Shown in pieces: positions 49,401 to 61,600 of a stretch of DNA of 64,000 nt; position 1 is the first letter of the stretch; every line of letters begins with the position of its first letter. A model generated the notes under the pieces. It saw only the letters and a list, made by a program, of their open reading frames with translations. It ran no database searches and was not told the origin of the DNA. Source of the DNA: Polytrichum commune. Lineage: Eukaryota > Streptophyta > Polytrichopsida > Polytrichales > Polytrichaceae. Location of the stretch: contig OX485803.1 in NCBI GenBank assembly GCA_950295325.1, positions 5,952,001 through 6,016,000 of the forward strand, given 5' to 3'. A program made the position numbers and the translations under genes.

Positions 49401-52400
49401 TCCTTCGGCACTTTAGGCTGGTCCAGGATATATAATGTTTTTCCATCTCGATCCAATACACAACATACATCTGTTTTATATCTCTTCTTAAAACTATTAT
49501 AGTGTATTTTCTGTTGTTGAACACTAGCAGACATTGATGAACTGACACTGATTATTATGTGTTACTATGTGACAGATTGCTACAGTTGGATATGGGGATA
49601 TCACGTTGCGCACACAGTTAGGACAACTTGTAGTAATCTGTACAATCATCTTAGCTTTAACTATTCTGCCCATTCAAATTGGTCGCATCACATTTCTTGC
49701 TTCTCGGAGGTACATACATGCTCATGATGCTTGTTCTTGTTAATACATATCCGTGTAGAAGTCATTGTGAAGTCAGTCACATATATTGGATCTTTGAAAA
49801 TGCCAGGTTCTATTGAATTTCATCTTCAACAAGGACCTGGAGACATTTTTGTCTGGAGGTCAAGGGCCCTTGTCAAGATTTTTTTGGCAAGCTTGTTATA
49901 TGCATGTTCAGAAGTATAGGAAAGTTTGATGGCCTCCCTTGGAGCAGATAGATGAGTATTACATTATAAAGAATATCAGGAAATCTGCACTTTTATGTTT
50001 GATTGGTAAACAGTCCATCTATTTGCCATACACAGACCAGAACATCAACATGACATGCATATATCAAGCCTACCTGTTAAATAGTCGAAGTACTAAGCTA
50101 TTCCAGAAATTATGTCTAATTTTAATATCTATTTATAGTAATTAAAAACTTTCATGAATTCAGTTCATTTGAACAAACATATTGTGATACGTGACTAAAT
50201 TTAATTTATCTTAGTAATATTGTTAAATTATGTCCACATCTTCTGGTCACTTCTTTAGGACCGTATGTAATGGCCATCAACATAAACAACAACTACACTA
50301 TCAGATATTAGTGTTGTGCATTGGAAAAATGTAATGATATGAAGGTATTGTAAGAGTTTCATGTGTTAGGGTTTCCAACATACCGTTCCTTAGAAAGTGA
50401 CTCAAGATATGTTCATAGGAGGTTGCCCCTTGCACTGACAGGCCATACGGAGGATCATTCAGCTCTAGAAAGATCATTGATTCTCGGTATCTCATTATTA
50501 GCGGAAGCATCTCCTTTCAAGCTATTCAGGAATCTTTGGCTGAGTTTTATAACTCTACCCACTCTGAAGGTATGATTTTTGAGTTGTTTCACTTTGTGCA
50601 AATCTTATTGAAGATAATTGCACGCTTCATCCTTTGTTCGAGCAATAGAAGTTCTATGTAAATTCATGTTGAGGTTTAAAGTTCTATTAATGAGAAGTGA
50701 TCAACTTTGTGATTGGACATTTCTAATTGTGTGCTTAAATAACGGAGATAAGCATGTTTGAGACATTACACATGATTACCTGTTGACCTTTACGCAGACC
50801 TGGAGATATATCCATTACGAGTGGCCATATTGGCACCATTCAGTCCCTCGTGAGTAACTGTTCTACGTATGCAATTTTTTTCTGTGTGCTGGGAAAGAAG
50901 TAGGGGCAGTCTCTGTTCTTGTGTGCTTGTGATGCGCCATGTCTTCATCTCTGATGGTTATAGTGTGGAAGTCCAGCAGCCTTCTCCAGAAATGGATCAA
51001 CCCTTGAGATTTGTCAAGATCATTGACATTGCCCCATCCCTAACGATTTTGCAGATTTGAGTTGAAGCAGCTACTGTCACTATATAATGGGCTGGTGGAA
51101 TTTATAGAGGGGTCCCCAATTCGTCAAACAGACCTTGATAGAGTTTGTGCGGATCGTGCTTCTTCCTTCTTCTTGCTTGCCAACAAAGAGGCTGAGGTAC
51201 CTCTCTATACTTACTGCTTCTTCCACGATTTTCAACAAAAGTCCTTATCTGCATTCATAGTAGCCTACATGAACATGACCTTTGTGGAGGAGTCCAGAAT
51301 TTTTCACCACACCCCATTCTGCTTTACTTCACTAACATCCCTGTCATTGGGTGGACCTATTTTTCAACTTGGTTGCAAATTTTATTGCCATGGCTCTCTC
51401 ATGACTATATCAAATTAGGACCACTCTTAATGTACTTATTCCTTCTTTTCGTTTGTTCGAACAAGAAAGTCAAGTACGTACAGTGGGAAATAGTTGTGAT
51501 GCTTGGCACATATATAAAGTATTAAATCATCAACATAGTCGATAAAATAATTTTCTTGACTAAAAAAAAATATATATATATCACAGAAGCTGGTGGATGT
51601 GGCCCTATGAGTCCAAGGATTATGAGCACTAAAAATTTCTGATCTCTATGTGTCGACCACAATGCAGACCTAGGTAGTGGAGGTTCTATCCTTAAGTTAG
51701 CGCTTTGAGCAAATGATATAATGATGTTGTCTTAGATTGCACTCTGAGTAATAGTCGTCCCTTTGCTTGTGACAGGACCGGGAGGCTGAAGATGCAGCCC
51801 AGATAGTGAAAGCCCTTGCTGTCCACAGATTTTGTGGAAATGCAGTACGCATTATCGTGGAGGTGCTGGAGCCAGATACTCAAGTTAGTGCTGTTTGGGA
51901 TGAGACAGAGAAGGGAGGGATCGAAGTCATCTGTCCCATCAAATTACATTACAAGATGATTGCTCGCAGGTGGGTCAGCATTGTGCTCTCTTTTTATGAA
52001 TTTCGTCCTAGAACTTATAGGTTTTATATTGTATATCCATGCCCTTCAGTCATTCTTGCCGATCTGTGATGTTGAAAGTAAGAATCATCATGCGTTGCTA
52101 CTAACAGAAGTTTAAGACCTTGACAACACATTAGGTTTGGAGGAGATGCAGGAGATTGGCATCTAAGTATTTGTTGCTGGTTGGTGATACTCGGTCACAA
52201 TAGACATCAAGTTGAATATGGAAAGATTGTTTTGGTCAGCTTGCAATCAGTAAATCCCTGTTTGCACTGAATCACATACTTCCAGTTTCTGACTGGCTTA
52301 TGAGAGAGGAGTAGATTGAGGGTTGCTGATGGCTGGAGGGTGTTGGGGTGGCAGTTGCTATGTCAAAGGGCTTTACACTTTTATTACAAACTTGTTCACG

Positions 52401-55400
52401 TCAGAGATAAGGATCAACAAGTTGCCAGAGCAATTTTTCATGTCAGAATACTTCCACAGTTTTGACAATGAGGTTTATCCTCTTATTTTTCCAAAGGCCT
52501 GTTATGGCATGCTTTTCGAAGAAGTAAGACACTTATTCTTCTTCCTTTAGGTTGCCCTTTGTATGGTGCGGCTAGGAGGTTAGGACTCGTTTGCAAGGGA
52601 AGCTATTTTAAAGTGGTTAATTGGAAGGGTGTCCATAGGATAGATTTTTGCATCAGATCTGTGGCTTTCAATCAAATCAGAGAATGACGATATTTGCGGT
52701 CGTAACCCAGGATTGAAATTAGACCTTCATTGGCACTGTGAAGTTGTTTTAATTTGCAAAATAGAAGGAAACTTATCCTCTGAATCATTCTGTGTGGCAA
52801 TGCACAGGTTGTGGAGTTTGTCTTCGACATATTCAATGTAGTGCTTTTTGCACTTGATGTTGATATTGTTCACAAAGAGAAAGATCACTTAATACGCAAG
52901 GTACTAGATCCACTGACTTACAAACTGTATGCGGAAATCGCCAGAGAACCTTGAGAACGAAGTTCAAGTAGATTCTTTTATTGTGAATGTACTCAGTCTT
53001 CTTAGATGTGAGAGGGCAATGCTTGGATAGCAGGAATGCTAACTGCACAAAGAAGACATAAAATATTTCAACTATTAAAAGAAATAGTGTGGATTCCACC
53101 TCTTAATGGAGAAAAGATGAAAGACCATGAGAATATCTTGCAAGTTCCACATAAGACTTTCTCTCCACCTTTTGGGATGCATGGAAATTTCTGTGTTTGA
53201 TCTTGTGTGCACTACGGTTTTCTTTCCTTGGCTTGCGTGCAGTCTTTACTTATTGGACTGTTATTTAGAATTTGAGATCCAAAATGCGATGATATAGACA
53301 TTTATCTACTCACAAGATGTGTGATGCAGGTATTACTGCACCCTAAGGGCCATGTTCTTCAGCCGGATGATGTTGGCTTAGTCATATGTTGGGACCTACA
53401 TAGTGCTTATGCTATCTCTAAATTCGGAGACAAGCACATGGCGCAGAAGAAATGGAAGAAGAGGAAAAATATTTCAACCTTTGAGCTTCAGAAGTACCGG
53501 AGAGGACCGTTTCGCATTGATGAACATGAATTACAAAAAGTGGAGTCAAGCCGGAATGTGGAGTTCATGGATGGTGACAATGATCAACAATCTATTGAAT
53601 CTCAAATGAGATCTGTCATTTGCAGTAGGTATGAAGAAAGTAGTCAAGGAGACAACGATGCACTCGAATTAGGTGAATGATCTCTCTCATTGGATTTGAC
53701 TAACTGCGTTTCTGACTTGGCAATATAGGTCTTGTGTGTATAGACGTGTGAACCTGTTGTCATCTGTTTATGTTCTGCTTGCAGCTTTTCCAGTTGCATA
53801 TATTTCTTCTGTTCTGGTGTATTTAGTTATGGATGCAAGGAGCCCTGCCACCAGCTTACTGAGCCATGGTAACAGCGAGGTAGGTGTTGATACCTACTAC
53901 AGCCCGTGGCAAGGCAACACGTGTCCATTACTGGATATAGTGGTCAAGCCATGGTATGGGCAAGTCATGCCTGTCTCGTTGCAGACTTAACAACATCCAA
54001 TATGGGTGATAATAGGCTTCCTCGTATCCAACTAGAATAGACATGTAAGCAAAATCACTTACATTGATGTTTAATGTTGTACTGCAGGCCTTGGAAATAG
54101 TGATTCAGATTCATCCAACAGCGGCCGCTCAGAAGCTGAGGGTGCTTATCCTAAAGGGATATCTTTGGAGAAAGCAACAGAAAGGTTACTGGCGTGGCCG
54201 CCTATTCCAGCACATGCACGGCCTCATGCAGCAGTTTTGGAACGGCGAGCTGACGTAATTCTAAAAAACTTACAAGAAAGGACTATTCCTGTTGTAGAAC
54301 TCAAGAAGCCACACATCCTAGTCTGTTGTCAAAGCCACTGGCCACAGCATATTTATTACTTTGTGAAGGAACTAAGAAACCCAAATTTCCCAAATCCAGC
54401 AATTGTCATCTTGCATCCAAATGAACCTACAGCAGCGGAGTGGGGCAAGGTGGGAATATTCGAGGAGGTTTTCTTCCTCAAAGGCTCCCCCATTTACGAG
54501 CTTGATCTCATGCGTGGTGGAGTCCTTCAAGCAGGTGTGTCCTCATTGTAATCTGTGTCTCTTCTACCTTGTCAAACACTTTGCAAATAATCCATGGTCC
54601 GTTGCAATAATGTCATGATCCATTAAGCTAATAGACAAAGTGGAGCTTGTTCTTGACTGGATAGCAGTGAAGGACAAATATAATGTTTGATTAAGGCTAA
54701 TACTTATTGTGTATGTTTCTAAGCATTCCAATTTTGCTTTTGAGGAGGTTAGCTCATTACTTCTGGTCTATCCTAGGCATTAAGATTCTCACAATAAACG
54801 TGATGCACCTTGGGCCAACATGACGCATGGCGGGCGGCTAACGTTATTGGAAGCAAAAGCTTTTATCTTTCCTCAGGCAGATGGGAGTGTACTGGACATT
54901 GGACCAGAATGAGCTCATCCTCTGCTATGTTGAGTGTAGTCTGTCCATTAAAGTGTTGATGTAGTGGGGACAACACAAGATTGTTCTAGTTAAGTGTTTC
55001 TCCCAGGATGCTCATTACTCATGAAACTTTCTTGTCACATGTATTCAGGATCTCAAAAAAGTGCTTGTAACTTTATTGTGATGTTACTTCCCACTGCAAT
55101 TAGCAATTTCTCTCTCCTTGTGTTGCAGAGAAAGTGGTAGTTCTAGGGAATCAGGACACAGCTGTTGATTTGAGTGGAGAAGGGGTATCAGATTGGAGGA
55201 AGACAAACCACCGAACATCATCGGCACAAAGAAGTGATGTTGATAGCATAATAATTTCTGCTAATGTGGAAAGGCTAGTTGGCGAGAAGTCGGAAATCAT
55301 GATTGTTGAAATGCAACATTCTTTTGCATTTCACTATCTACGACCAAAGTTTGTGATAAACAGGAATCAAGTTCCCAAAAAAGATTATCGACGGAACCGA

Positions 55401-56179
55401 GATGCTCTGATCCACTTTGGACCACCTTTCATGGAAGGCAAAGCAGTGTCCCCTAGTTTACTTGGGTTCCTCCTGTAAGTTCACTACTCTTACAAATTTA
55501 GAATTCTGTGTAAGTCAATTGTACATGTAATCTTTCTCAAGAATGTGAAGTTTGTGGATAAAATATCAATTTTCAGTCCCTTTTTTCAAGGGACTTCCCA
55601 GCGTAAGCACGGAAGGTATTTCGTTCCGGTGTGTTATAACTTAAGGATAGACATAATCAGTGTGTGGTGCCATATTCACTGACAAGAATGTATCTCAAAC
55701 TCACGCAATATTTTTGCAAATTAAAAGTAAAAATAGGTATGTGCAAGTTCTCTTGTATGTTTTGGCGCTCATTGGGATATTCTCACGTCACCAAATTCCA
55801 CTTAAAAACTCGCCGTAAGAAATTGCTGAGGTCTTTTACGAGTCTCATGATAAATGTGGTGCCATGCAGACGTTCGTCATTCTACAACCGCAACACTGTA
55901 TCCATTGTGGAGCAACTTGTACAAGGCGGGTATGTGGTACAGGTGGGCACCTCAGAGGGAGAGCATTTACGAGTTCTGAGCCAAATTCCAGTTCCTGACG
56001 AGTACGCCAATCAAACCTATGGTGCTTTGTTTCTCGGACTCCTGCGTGACAAAGCTATCCTTCCGTTGGGCCTATATCGGTGCCGTGGCACTCTTGGATC
56101 TCCAACTGCATATGTGTTCACTAACCCTCCCAAGGATTGCATTGTCAATGCTGCAGACCTGGTCTACGTTCTTACGTAA
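46452..56179 (+). CDS. Slo/BK-type (calcium-activated family) potassium channel alpha subunit
   Basis: Six-helix K+ channel with two cytoplasmic RCK domains. Eighteen coding exons with GT-AG junctions keep phase: 46452-46784, 46929-46978, 47114-47206, 47495-47578, 47944-48000, 48212-48300, 48722-48846, 49576-49709, 50442-50569, 50798-50849, 51055-51196, 51776-51969, 52355-52523, 52808-52900, 53330-53672, 54088-54534, 55129-55474, 55870-56179. Total 1062 residues, typical for Slo. S1 is about 112-130, S2 about 143-158 and S3 about 170-186 (FWGVIDLLSALPIIF). The Arg-rich S4 is about 190-206 (IRGGRVLRLLQFLRIIR). The filter TVGYGD is 280-285, followed by S6 and the RPYGG linker. RCK1 (about 330-580) includes EGSPIRQTDLDRV. 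RCK2 (about 755-1062) starts KKPHILVCCQSHWPQH and ends with GLYR, TNPP and DLVYVL. The BK calcium-bowl aspartates are replaced by a basic stretch. The second intron boundary set (46785-46928, 144 bp, no stop) is the least certain. AATAAA overlaps the stop. Confidence 0.93.
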
Positions 56180-56688
56180 TAAAATTCCTTTTGCAAGTCA
56201 GCTGAACAAGGTCTAGAATACTATTGCCCTTTTGGCTTAGCTCCTTCTAATAACATATTTACAAATACTGACTATAGCTCTTGAAAGGTGATGCAAATAA
56301 TACGAGTATGGAATAGGGGTGCCGATGCGAATCATTATTACCAGGCCCAGGTCCAGAGATAAGCCTTGAGTGCTGGTAAGGAGGACGAGCTTTACAAGAA
56401 TTAGGTAGGTCTATTCTTCAATGTATTGATTAACTGTGCTACACCAAAGCTTGATATTATCATGTCTGAAGGGATCTGCAAAGTCTCAATTGGTTGGACT
56501 TTTCAACAATTAAAGTGTGCAGTGACGTAGTCATGATCAGTATAGAGACCATTCCCACATACATTTGCCTCGTAAACCTACCTCTTCAACCATTGTGAAC
56601 CTACTTCTACAAATGTTAAACATACCCAACCTAGATTAGATGGATCCATTCATCATCACAGTCCGGTCTGATTATACACCTAAAACTA
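56180..56688. other. 3' flank of the channel gene
   Basis: Probably 3' UTR and downstream sequence. AATAAA at 56178-56183 overlaps the stop codon; no other gene is seen. Confidence 0.4.
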
Positions 56689-57024
56689 CACTGATTATTC
56701 CAATTACGGAGGGTGGTACTAATTCCTGAAGCACACTCTATTTAGCCAAATCTCAAAGTTACTAAAGGCTGAAATTTTTGACACTAAATTCATGGAATCA
56801 TGCTCATTTACCATAGATTTCAAGAAAATTAGTGCGTGTTTGTGATTAGTGTGTGCCACATGCTTTGTTAGTGAATAATATTTTTAGTGGATAGTGTCGG
56901 GATGAACAATGCTTCCTAGATCTTTTGGTGACATTGATTTCATAGCATAAAGAAATTTAGTATCGTCTTCACTAATTTCCCGCACTCGGTATTAGTCCTC
57001 CCTCACTAATTGGAAAAATCAGTG
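56689..57024. mobile_element. 336-bp TIR element (family B-like), TA-flanked
   Basis: The left end CACTGATTATTCCAATTACG and the right end in reverse complement CACTGATTTTTCCAATTAGT continue through GAGGGNGG and ACTAAT, about 38 bp with mismatches. TA lies on both sides (56687-56688, 57025-57026). Length, TA flanks and the CTACACT start resemble the 36671-37008 element. It is non-coding. Confidence 0.75.
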
Positions 57025-57026
57025 TA

Positions 57027-58255
57027 GTTGTGGTAAAAGGTTGGCAATGCTTTTAGGCACACATAGCTTAGTTTGTTGGGGTAGGCCGTGACCTACCAAG
57101 CAAACCTATAGAGCATGGGGATTGCAAAGTTTGAATGGTTGGCATGTTGTCTAGGTTGTCCTATTTAAGGTTCTTGCATGGAATCTTAGTAGTTGACGCA
57201 CATGTTTGAGTTTTTTATAATAAGAAATAAGCAAGTAAAAAGTGAAGAGAAAGTGAGCAGTATGGATATAGTGATATTAGAAGGTTGTAATAGGACAATT
57301 GAAGGATGATCAAACCACTATCTAAGAGAGATTATTTAGAACTCAATCTGTAAGTGTCTTTGAGCATTTAACTATATGGATATGACATCGCACTCAAGCA
57401 ATAGCCGAGACCAAGCTATCTAGCACACCATGGTGGATGTCCCACTCTTGCTCGGATTTGTGATCCATTGAATTCAATCCAATTCTATAAACTAGCCAAA
57501 GCAAAAGCTTTTGAATTCCACTTGAGCTAAGGTAGAAATGGCTAATTTGGCCACCCCTTTTAACCAAACACCTAATATAATTAAGTGGTATATGGCTTGT
57601 TTAATTATGATTGATCATCCACATGACACGTGTTTTGATGAAATTGAAGAACATGTTCAAAACACAGAGACCATTCTATGTTCAATCGTGAACATAAGTG
57701 GGAGGACACGTGTGATTGAGAGAGAGAGACAACAGAACGAGAACCTTCACTTTGACATCTTGTAACTTTTGCATTATGAAACTTGGAATGCCAATCTAAA
57801 TGATTCACAATTGCTAACTTGATGAGACAATTCCTAGTCAAATACAACACTCATTAATGTTTGTTGAGTTGGAAGTGTCCTCATTAGCCCATGTCTACCT
57901 TAAAGAGAAACTTGAGGAGGCACTTTACCTTTAAGTGTTGGGGTGACCAAATATGGTCGTATGTTTAAGGGGAACATGTCCCACGTTCAGTTGTTGACCC
58001 TTTGAAGGAGGGGACATTTCCCCAAGGTTTCAAGGGAAGTTCTTGACAAATGTGACTATCTCCATTCTAAAACAAATGAAGTCACCATTCGCATGCATGG
58101 GCCCAACCAATCTAAAAGAAATTGTCTTCAAATTCTTGATTATTAATTTGAGAGGGTTCCATTCTTGAAAAATGCTTATTTAGTGAAGCAAAAAGGCATG
58201 TATGTTTAAGAGGAGGGTGGATGTTGGATCTAGAAACATATAGATATCCTTTAGA
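57027..58255. other. Intergenic, nothing recognised
   Basis: AT-rich sequence between the family B-like element and the CACTA terminus. No supportable gene or repeat. Confidence 0.4.
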
Positions 58256-58638
58256 CACTACTACAAAACACGTCTTTTATTCCAACACCCACTTCACTAC
58301 ATGTCTTGTACTACTATGAAGAGTGATTGGGGGAATGCATGAAATTCAATGTTGTTCATTCAATGTCCAAATTCACTTTGAGGAGTCATGGTAGTGAAGT
58401 AGGACAACAATTCAGTTGAGAACGCACGTGTGAACGTGTTTGGGAACACCCAATGGAACGTGCATTACTGTGGGTAGTGAAGTGGTCGATTTGGAAAGAT
58501 TTTCAGGTCAGATTGTCATGTGTTTCAAGGGTTTAGACTGAGTACTCACCAAAAAGGGGCGTCTCGTTTTACAATTCATAATGGAATGTACACATTTATA
58601 TACAGTGAGGCATTTCTACACAACTAACATAATCTAAT

Positions 58639-61600
58639 TTAATCTATTTGAACATTTCCATCTTCTTCAATTCCAAAGTCATCCTCATCTTCAAAAGGAG
58701 ATGCGTGCTCAATTGCGTTCAAAGCTACGACCACTTCGTTGCTGCTTAAAACCACAACCTCATCCAATATTGGGTCAGTTGGTGTTGCATCATTCTCTAA
58801 AGATGCGGGCACCAAACCACAATGCTCTTCAACGTTGCCTAGAGATAGGCAACCTATGTCCGGCATACAGTCTTTGTTGGAAACAACTCTTGCTCCCCTT
58901 GGCTCTTTCCGTAGAACCACCTTCCACCCATGATTGTTCAAATCATCTGCAAAGAAAACTTGTTCAACATGGAGTGGAAATACGAAAGATTCGGCAGATA
59001 ATGGTACCAACTTATCAAAATTCACTAGGCTAAACCCATACTCATCTCGCTTCATGGTGGCATTGTGCCCAACCATATTTGCCATCACCCAATTACAATA
59101 CAACACAACCAATTCATATCGACCATAGTCTACGGCCAATATTTCCTCCACCCATCCCACATACTCCAAGTTCGCCGCCTTCATGTTCTTGGCACGTGCA
59201 CTTGATCGACAATTCTGTGAGAAGGTGGCGGCCACGCCAGAGTCGCATGTTGTCAATGTCCCCTCTGCACTTCGCACACGGATATGGTTTCCAAAAGCAT
59301 ACATGGAGCGGTAAGATGTTGCTTGGCTAGAGGGTGGAAGAGACAAGACCAATACATCTTCATCAATCTCCTATCCCGCCGCTTTGGCACGTGAAACCTC
59401 TAACTTGAACCAATTGTGAAATGGCTCATCTTGGAGATTTTCGGGATAGACAATCCTGCCATTTCGTTTCTTCCTTCGATATTCCTCACGATCCAATTTA
59501 CGCTGTGTCATGCTTGCGGTGTGGCGCCTGCAGAAAAACACAATATTGTGTTGTCTTTCAAATCTCATTAACGTTTTGTTAATATTACTTTACATAGTAA
59601 CGTAGATCTCACTATGTCAAGTAATAAATATACGTCATTTCCATATTTATTCACTCTTGACAGTCACATACGCTTACTACGTATAGTTATTGCCTAGTAA
59701 GACTAGTGAAATTATAATGTGCATGCCATTAACATATCATTGTGCCTGGAATATAATGTCACGGCCAGGAACATAAGTCATAAAGTAACTTACTCTCTCC
59801 ACGACTCCAAGGGGACCACATTATTCACCACAAATTCATGGATCCACTCGCGTATCTTGGGGGTTAGTATCCTTGGTCGCCCAACACCTTCCAATATTTC
59901 GTCGTTCATTGTAGGATCCTCTTTGTCGTCCCATACCATGCGACTTGTAATGAAATATGACGTCATGTACTCCGTGCAAAAGCTAAGCGCCTCATCTATG
60001 GCATATCCTTCGGCCATACTAGCTTCGGGCCTATTGCGATTTCGAACATAGCCCTTCAATGTCTTCAAATACCTTTCCATAGGATACATCCAACGGACAT
60101 GTATAAGCCCACAAATATCTAATTCCTCAATCAAGTGCACCACAAGGTGCGTCATGACATCAAAAAATGCCGGTGGAAACTTTTTTTCAAGCATGCACAA
60201 GGTGATGGCCGTATCCTCTCTCAAGGAACTCATTTCTAACGGATTGATGGTTTTAGCGCATATCCGTTTGAATATGCGGCTTAATCTTATTATGCATATA
60301 CGCACCTCTTTTCTCATGATTGTGCATGCACAAAGGGGCAAAATTTGTTGCATAAGGACATGGTAATCGTGGGATTTCAATCCTTTCAATGTCCCATCCA
60401 CGTTAACTCTTTTTCGCAATTATTGGCCCACGTAGTGGGTTGGAGTTTTCAATTGCCGCACAACATCCACAAATACCTCCTTCTCGTTCTTTGTGAGCAC
60501 ATATGGGGCTTGTGGCAAAGTGAGGCTTCATGGTTTTCTCCCCGGTATGGGCCACAAATGCGGCCGTATGTTGGCTTCTTATAAATCCATGCGAACCTTG
60601 AGTGTATCCTTCTCCCCAAATATGGTTTTCATAAGACTTTTTGTGATGTTCTTCTCGCAGTGCATTACATCCAACGTATTGCGTATAAGAAGGCCCTATT
60701 GGTGCACACAAAATTTGGTTAAGTACACTGTCTGTCAAATGCCATATATTAAACTGTTGCAAAGTGTTGAAACAATGGTTGTCCGATATGACTATACTAT
60801 TACTTCTATAAGTATTGGAGTATTAGGGAATATGCATTTATAAGTGAACACTTACTTTCTCCAGTCATTATGCATTACCTCACACAGTAAAACAATAGTC
60901 GCTAGTGTGTACCTTCCAATATGGTAATGCAAAGAATGCAAGACCTAAGTTACTGCATAAATTAAACTGTTGCAAGACCTAAGTTACTGCCATATATTAA
61001 ACTGTTGCAAAGCGTTGAAATAATGATTGTCCGATATGACTATACCATTACTTCTATAAGTATTGGAGTATTAGGGAATATGCATTTATAAGTGAACACT
61101 TACTTTCTCCAATCATTATGCGTTACGTCACACAGTAAAGTGTGTTTACTTTTAATAAGCATGCATTACTTCACAAAGTAAAATAATTGTCGCTAGTGTG
61201 TACCTGCCAATATGGTAATGCAAAGAGTGCAAGACCTAAGTTGCTGCATATATTAAACTGTTGCAAGACCTAAGTTACTCCCATATATTAAACTGTTGCA
61301 AAGTGTTGAAACAATGGTTGTCCGATATGACTATACCATTACTTCTATAAGTATTAGAGTATTAGGAAAAATGCATTTATAAGTGAACACTTACTTTCTC
61401 TAGTCATTATGCATTACCTCACACAGTAAAATGTGTTTACGTTTAATAGACATGCATTACTTCACAAAGTATTACAATAGTCGCTAGTGTGTACCTTCCA
61501 ATATGGTAATGCAAAGAGTGCATTCTTTCTCTTCACTCCATGCTCGTGGATTGGATCCAGTTTGTCTCCTTCTTTGTTTTCAGTCGAGCTTGCCAACCAG

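Noticed and set aside
50798..50849. Direct join of channel exon 49576-49709 to this exon
   Set aside because: It keeps phase but yields a sequence without the PYGG linker and RCK1 first strand. The intervening exon 50442-50569 restores RPYGGSFSSRKIIDSRYLII.
46452..56179. CASTOR/POLLUX or plastid envelope channel identity
   Set aside because: Those families lack an Arg-rich S4 and the TVGYGD filter context seen here; the S1-S6 plus dual RCK layout matches Slo.
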